From JAMWCX01 sp964352425 (lineage in GTDB: Bacteria; Omnitrophota; Gorgyraeia; 2-01-FULL-45-10): 9,894 nt of DNA. The position numbers and the translations under genes were made by a program. The number at the start of each line of letters is the position of its first letter. Position 1 is the stretch's first letter. Where the stretch lies: the NCBI GenBank assembly GCA_964352425.1, contig CAYGRZ010000054.1, positions 1 through 9,894 on the forward strand, given 5' to 3'. A model generated the notes under the pieces. The model saw only the letters and a list, made by a program, of their open reading frames with translations, was not told where the DNA came from and made no database searches. Shown in pieces: positions 6,884 through 9,894 of the stretch.

Positions 6884-7278
6884 TATCTCTTACTGAACTG
6901 GAATCTTCTCCTCGCCCTCTTCCTGCCGTATTTTTTGCGCTCCCTCGCCCTGGGATCGCGCGTCATGAAACCGGCTTTCTTTAACGCCGCCCTGAGGCTT
7001 GCATCCATGCTCACGAGGGCCCTGGCTATGCCGAGCTTCACCGCGCCTGCCTGGCCGCTCAATCCGCCGCCGCAGCAGTTCGCGTGCACGTCGAGCTTCG
7101 ACACAAGGTTCACGAGTTCGATAGGCTGCATGATAATGAGGCGATTACACTCTCTCGGGAAATAATCCGCGAACGGCCTCTTATTGACTGTTATTGTGCC
7201 GTCACCGGTCATCAGCCGAACGCGCGCGATCGAGTTCTTACGCCTTCCCGTAGCCATGTACTGGATCTTCTCTGCCAT
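6883..7278 (-). CDS. rpsI: 30S ribosomal protein S9
   Basis: Small-subunit ribosomal protein whose C-terminal tail reaches the P-site tRNA in the ribosome. The 131 residues show the S9 landmarks: YMATGRRKNSIARVRL near the N-terminus (7-22), YFPRE (39-43), GGGLSGQAGAVKLGIARAL (about 70-88), DPRARERKKYGRKRARRRFQ, and the invariant C-terminal SKR. Length is typical (about 130). The ATG is preceded by AAAAAAGGA at normal spacing. It is the second gene of the L13-S9 pair and is followed by two hairpins, the second with a T-run, which separate it from the arginine operon. Nothing is unusual in the protein itself. Confidence 0.97.
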   Translation of the reverse strand: MAEKIQYMATGRRKNSIARVRLMTGDGTITVNKRPFADYFPRECNRLIIMQPIELVNLVSKLDVHANCCGGGLSGQAGAVKLGIARALVSMDASLRAALKKAGFMTRDPRARERKKYGRKRARRRFQFSKR

Positions 7279-7296
7279 TGATTTCTGTCCTTTTTT

Positions 7297-7328
7297 ACCC
7301 CGTTAGAAAAACTGTTTTCTAACGGGGT
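7297..7328. repeat. 14-bp stem-loop between rplM and rpsI
   Basis: A perfect inverted repeat with arms ACCCCGTTAGAAAA (7297-7310) and TTTTCTAACGGGGT (7315-7328) and a 4-nt loop starts directly after the rplM stop codon. In the mRNA sense it is followed by AAAAAAGGA (the rpsI ribosome-binding region) rather than a U-run, so it is not a minus-strand terminator. It may be an mRNA processing or stability element between the two cistrons, or one copy of a dispersed palindromic repeat. Confidence 0.85.
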
Positions 7329-7760
7329 TTACTTTATGATCAGTTCTTTTGGGTTCTGGGAAGCGTGCGGATGCTTATCGTCAGCGTATACCCTCAGCTT
7401 CTTGATCAACTTCGCCGCGAGCTTATTCTTCGGAAGCATGCCTTCAACCGCGTGCCGTATAACATATTCCGGCTTCTTCTTCATCATGGTCTCGAGGTTC
7501 TGTATGTTGAGGCCCCCCGGGTAAGCGGAATACCGCTTGTATTGCTTCTGGGCAAGCTTCTTCCCCGTGACCTTTATCATGCGCGCGTTTATGACGATCA
7601 CCTCATCGCCGGTGTCCTGGTGCGGGGAAAATATGACCTTGTCTTTCCCTCTGAGGATGCTCGCGACCTTCGTGGCAAGACGGCCGAGAATCTTATCCTT
7701 GGCATCGACCACATACCAGATCTTCCGGATGTCTTTATCTTTGGCTATATACGTTTTCAT
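7329..7760 (-). CDS. rplM: 50S ribosomal protein L13
   Basis: Structural protein of the large ribosomal subunit. The 143-residue product begins MKTYIAKDKDIRKIWYVVDA and carries the family landmarks LGRLATKVASILRGK (about 25-39), DTGDEVIVINA (49-59), TGKK (65-68), YPGGL (80-84), GMLPKNKL (107-114) and LRVYADDKHPH (122-132). Length matches the usual ~142. An in-frame GTG at 7808 would add 16 residues, but L13 proteins start at this MKT and the extra stretch coincides with the leader structure, so the inner ATG is chosen. The start codon is embedded in a perfect palindrome and lacks a Shine-Dalgarno, which suggests translational control. It is followed after 50 bp by rpsI, the standard L13-S9 pairing. 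Expression probably comes from the promoter just after proS. Confidence 0.97.
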   Translation of the reverse strand: MKTYIAKDKDIRKIWYVVDAKDKILGRLATKVASILRGKDKVIFSPHQDTGDEVIVINARMIKVTGKKLAQKQYKRYSAYPGGLNIQNLETMMKKKPEYVIRHAVEGMLPKNKLAAKLIKKLRVYADDKHPHASQNPKELIIK

Positions 7761-7778
7761 ATTTGCGCGCAAATATGA
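7757..7778. promoter_or_regulatory. Perfect 22-bp palindrome containing the rplM start codon
   Basis: The sequence is TCATATTTGCG joined to its exact reverse complement, 11 bp per arm. The rplM ATG (7760-7758) lies in the 3' arm of the mRNA. As RNA it can form a 9-bp stem with a CGCG loop that buries the start codon. No Shine-Dalgarno is visible before this ATG. As DNA it could equally be a dimeric protein operator. Its last two bases overlap the outer helix of the 61-nt leader structure. Confidence 0.7.
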
Positions 7779-7837
7779 TACTGAAGCGGCGTTAAAAAGT
7801 CCGAGCACATGGCGAGGACTTTAGCCGCTGAAGTATC
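7777..7837 (-). promoter_or_regulatory. Structured 61-nt leader upstream of rplM (candidate L13 autoregulatory site)
   Basis: An imperfect inverted repeat folds into three stacked helices: GATACT/AGTATC (7777-7782 with 7832-7837), a GA-opposite-GA internal loop, AGCGGC/GCCGCT (7785-7790 with 7824-7829), an asymmetric internal loop, and AAAGTCC/GGACTTT (7796-7802 with 7816-7822), closed by a 13-nt loop. That is 19 paired positions in the untranslated leader of rplM. Ribosomal protein operons are commonly controlled by such leaders, and L13 leader RNAs and L13 autoregulation are known in other bacteria. I have not matched this fold to a described family. Confidence 0.6.
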
Positions 7838-7840
7838 TTA

Positions 7841-7866
7841 TAAAAAATGCCTCTTTCCGTAGAGGC
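7841..7866 (-). terminator. Intrinsic terminator-like hairpin after proS, also at the 5' end of the rplM leader
   Basis: On the minus strand the stem GCCTCT / AGAGGC (6 bp, 6-nt loop ACGGAA) is followed by ATTTTTTA. It lies 42 bp past the proS stop, in the right position and orientation to end the proS transcript. Because the predicted rplM promoter lies upstream of it, the same hairpin would form the extreme 5' end of the rplM mRNA, where it could act as a 5' stabiliser or an attenuator. The stem is short, so its strength is moderate. Confidence 0.65.
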
Positions 7867-7871
7867 GACTG

Positions 7872-7900
7872 ATGGTAACATATCGCATATTAAATGTCAA
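7872..7900 (-). promoter_or_regulatory. Predicted sigma-70 type promoter for rplM-rpsI
   Basis: On the minus strand, TTGACA (7900-7895, a perfect -35 consensus) is followed after exactly 17 bp by TACCAT (7877-7872, 4 of 6 to TATAAT), preceded by TG one base upstream as in an extended -10. It begins nine bases after the proS stop codon, so it would make rplM-rpsI a separate transcription unit. A start around G7866 would put the first transcribed base at the start of the next hairpin. Prediction from sequence only. Confidence 0.72.
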
Positions 7901-7908
7901 ACGAAAAT

Positions 7909-9624
7909 TTATAATTTTTCGGGCTTGAGGATCGCCTCGATCCGCTGGCCGAAATCCTTTAACGCGACCTCTTCCACTTTGCCGGTCTTCCTATCTTTTA
8001 TCTCAACAACGTCCCTTTTGGCGTTCTTTGCCCCAATGATCACCTTGACCGGTATGCCTATGAGGTCGGCGTCCTTGAACTTGACGCCTGCAGACTCGCT
8101 CCTGTCATCGTACAGCGCATCGATACCCGCCTTGCACAATTTCTTATAGATGTCTTCCGATAATTCTTTCACTTTCTTGTCATCGACATTCAGCGCTATG
8201 ACGATAACCCGATACGGCGCTATTGCGAGCGGCCATATGATGCCGTCTTTATCGTTCGAGGCCTCGATCACGCTGGCAAGGATCCTCGTCACGCCGATGC
8301 CGTAACATCCCATGATCGCGGGCAGCTCCTTGCCGTCTTTATCGAGGAATTTAGCACCGAGGGCATCCGAGTACTTGGTCCCGAGCTTGAAGGTATGCCC
8401 CACCTCTATCGCCTGCTTTATCTCAATGGGCTTGCCGCACGACGGGCAACCATCATCGGGTGAGATCATCCTGAAATCGCTGAATTCCTTCACTTCGAAG
8501 TCGCGTCCCATGTTCACGTTGATCAGGTGCGCGTCCTTCTTATTGGCGCCGGTGACGAAGTTGGCCATGTCAGACACACTATTATCCGCGACTATCCTCG
8601 CGTTCTTTAAGGCCACCGGGCCCGAGAAACCGACCGGCGCACCGGTCACCTGCTCGATTGTTTTCGCGTCCGCAAGTTCCAGTACCGCGCATTTCAGGAA
8701 ATTCTTCAGCTTCGTTTCGTTGGCCTCGTAATCGCCGCGCAGCAGAAGCGCGACGATAGTGCCGTCGGCCTTGTAGATGAGCGTCTTGACCAGCTTCTCG
8801 GGGCCTACTTTAAGGAGCTCCGAGACCTTCTCGATCGTGGTTATGCCCGGCGTTTCCACTTCCGCTATCGGCAGCTTCTTCTCTTTCGAGGGCCCTTTTG
8901 CCTTCGACTTGCATGCGGCAAGGCCTGTGCTCGCGGAGTACGCGCACTTCTGGCAGATGACGATCCTGTCCTCTCCGGCTTCAGATGGGACCATGAACTC
9001 GTGCGAGACGCTGCCGCCCATCATACCGGGATCGGCCTCGACAGGGATAAAGGGGAGGCCACAGCGGGCGAATATTTTGCAATAGGCGTCGTACATCTTC
9101 TTATAGCTTTCCTCCATGCCGGCGAGGTCGCAGTCGAACGAGTAGGCGTCCTTCATGATGAATTCCGATGTCCTCATCACGCCGAAGCGGGGCCTGGGTT
9201 CGTCCCTGAATTTTGTCTGGATCTGGTAGAGTATGAGCGGGAGCTCTTTGTAGGACTTGACGTTATTTGCGACCAGGTCCGTGATGATCTCCTCGTGCGT
9301 GGGTCCGAGGACGAGCTCTTTGCCGTGCCGGTCCCTGAATTTTATCAGGACGTCGCCCAGGACGTCGTAACGGCCCGTTCGCTTCCATAGCTCCGGCGGA
9401 TGCATGGCGGGCATCAGCACTTCGAGGCTCCCCTTGGAGTCCATCTCTTCCCGGATTATACGCTTCACCTTTTCAAGCACGCGCAGTCCCAGCGGCAGGT
9501 ACGTATACGCGCCGGACATCAGCTTGCGGATAAGCCCTCCGCGGATCATCAGCTTGTGGCTTATGACCTCCGCGTCCTGCGGGTCCTCTTTAAGGGTGGG
9601 TAGTAAAGCTTTAGTCCATCTCAT
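7909..9624 (-). CDS. proS: Prolyl-tRNA synthetase, bacterial long form with editing insertion
   Basis: Charges tRNA-Pro with proline in the cytosol; 571 residues, normal for the bacterial class II enzyme. The order of parts is: N-terminal catalytic region opening MRWTKALLPTLKE with the GAYTYLPLG class II motif near residues 38-46; GPTHEE at 107-112; motif 2 region FRDEPRPR at 139-146; Cys pairs at 224/227 and 393/396 (CPSC) flanking the INS region (about 230-400), which in this family clears misacylated Ala-tRNA-Pro; motif 3 GCYGIGVTR at 439-447; and a C-terminal anticodon-binding domain. The start is chosen because family members begin at the equivalent Met (M-R-x-S/T-x-x-L-L-x-T-L-K-E). No Shine-Dalgarno is visible: upstream are only six bases and then the heptamer array. 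A hairpin with a T-run lies just past the stop. No missing key residue was noticed. Confidence 0.97.
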   Translation of the reverse strand: MRWTKALLPTLKEDPQDAEVISHKLMIRGGLIRKLMSGAYTYLPLGLRVLEKVKRIIREEMDSKGSLEVLMPAMHPPELWKRTGRYDVLGDVLIKFRDRHGKELVLGPTHEEIITDLVANNVKSYKELPLILYQIQTKFRDEPRPRFGVMRTSEFIMKDAYSFDCDLAGMEESYKKMYDAYCKIFARCGLPFIPVEADPGMMGGSVSHEFMVPSEAGEDRIVICQKCAYSASTGLAACKSKAKGPSKEKKLPIAEVETPGITTIEKVSELLKVGPEKLVKTLIYKADGTIVALLLRGDYEANETKLKNFLKCAVLELADAKTIEQVTGAPVGFSGPVALKNARIVADNSVSDMANFVTGANKKDAHLINVNMGRDFEVKEFSDFRMISPDDGCPSCGKPIEIKQAIEVGHTFKLGTKYSDALGAKFLDKDGKELPAIMGCYGIGVTRILASVIEASNDKDGIIWPLAIAPYRVIVIALNVDDKKVKELSEDIYKKLCKAGIDALYDDRSESAGVKFKDADLIGIPVKVIIGAKNAKRDVVEIKDRKTGKVEEVALKDFGQRIEAILKPEKL

Positions 9625-9630
9625 ATTTCA

Positions 9631-9707
9631 GTATTGCGTATTGCGTATTGCGTATTGCGTATTGAGTATTGGGTATTGGGTATTGAGTATTGGGTATTGG
9701 GTATTGA
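9631..9707. repeat. Heptamer tandem repeat (GTATTGN), 11 copies
   Basis: Eleven uninterrupted copies of a 7-bp unit GTATTGN fill most of the ispG-proS spacer. The seventh base reads C,C,C,C,A,G,G,A,G,G,A along the plus strand: four identical GTATTGC units, then an A-G-G higher-order period of 21 bp. Read in the direction of transcription the unit is NCAATAC. The array ends only six bases before the proS start codon, so it occupies the place where a Shine-Dalgarno sequence would be. Heptamer arrays of this general kind (STRR sequences) are known from cyanobacteria; whether this one is dispersed in its genome cannot be seen here. Confidence 0.93.
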
Positions 9708-9715
9708 GTTTATAA

Positions 9716-9894
9716 TTATAAAAACTTCAACAATTCTGTAACCGCATTTTTTGCGGCGACTTTTTTTACTATCTTTCCTTTTTTAAATAATGCTCCGGAG
9801 CCCCTGCCGAACGCGATGCCGATGTCTGCCTCGCGCGCCTCGCCGGGGCCGTTGACCTCGCAGCCCATGAGCGCGATCGTGACCGGGCGCTTGA
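9716..9894 (-). CDS. ispG: IspG (GcpE), 4-hydroxy-3-methylbut-2-enyl diphosphate synthase, C-terminal fragment
   Basis: Only the last 58 codons and the stop are present; the gene continues past the right edge. The visible tail contains MGCEVNGPGEAREADIGIAFG, the hallmark C-terminal iron-sulfur segment of IspG. In this family the Cys of GC-x-VNGPGE and the Glu six residues further on, together with an upstream CxxC pair outside the window, hold the [4Fe-4S] cluster; this Cys and Glu are both visible. The enzyme reductively opens the cyclodiphosphate MEcPP to HMBPP in the cytosolic MEP isoprenoid pathway. The fragment ends ...AVTELLKFL followed by TAA. A 91-bp spacer holding a heptamer tandem repeat separates it from proS, and I see no terminator-like hairpin there, so ispG and proS may be co-transcribed. 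An ispG-proS neighbourhood is common in bacteria. Identification is firm despite the truncation. Confidence 0.95.
   Translation of the reverse strand, partial: KRPVTIALMGCEVNGPGEAREADIGIAFGRGSGALFKKGKIVKKVAAKNAVTELLKFL

Noticed and set aside
7761..7808. Alternative GTG start adding 16 residues to L13
   Set aside because: L13 proteins begin at MKT, and the extension coincides with the folded leader and palindrome.
9404..9715. Plus-strand frame ending in a repeated YxVLxIG pattern
   Set aside because: The apparent protein repeat is only the translation of the 7-bp DNA tandem array (three units give 21 bp, seven codons); the rest lies antisense to proS.

Overview
This looks like a piece of a bacterial chromosome. 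It comes from an uncultured or poorly characterised lineage with moderately GC-rich DNA. All nine genes lie on the minus strand, so transcription runs from the right end to the left end. The protein families are standard bacterial ones: long-form ProS with an editing insertion, bacterial L13/S9, and IspG of the MEP pathway. Several short repeat families pack the intergenic gaps. I associate that look with Omnitrophota and other environmental genomes, but this is an impression from memory and the phylum is not established.

Layout in transcription order: (1) the 3' end of ispG, running off the right edge; (2) a spacer filled by an 11-copy heptamer tandem repeat; (3) proS; (4) a 148-bp control region with a consensus-like promoter, a terminator-like hairpin, a 61-nt multi-stem leader and a perfect palindrome that includes the rplM start codon; (5) rplM and rpsI, separated by a 14-bp stem-loop; (6) a 138-bp control region with two hairpins and a promoter whose -35 box lies inside a terminator arm; (7) argC-argJ-argB, joined by ATGA and GTGA stop/start overlaps; (8) argD, argF and argG, each preceded by a 94-106 bp gap holding an inverted-repeat element; (9) a short tail with a hairpin at the left edge. 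There is no gene-free stretch longer than 150 bp.

The arg genes encode almost the whole arginine route. N-acetylglutamate is phosphorylated (ArgB), reduced (ArgC) and transaminated (ArgD). ArgJ recycles the acetyl group, ArgF carbamoylates ornithine, and ArgG condenses citrulline with aspartate. ArgH, a dedicated N-acetylglutamate synthase and an ArgR gene are not in the window. ArgH could lie just beyond the left edge.

The coding content is ordinary housekeeping, and I do not see a new defence, mobile or biosynthetic system. The unusual material is between the genes: the rplM leader, the interleaved promoters and terminators, and four or five different short repeat or inverted-repeat elements. 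Two of the repeat tracts begin inside the stop codon of the preceding gene. The one oddity in a protein is a five-residue insertion directly before the self-cleavage site of ArgJ.
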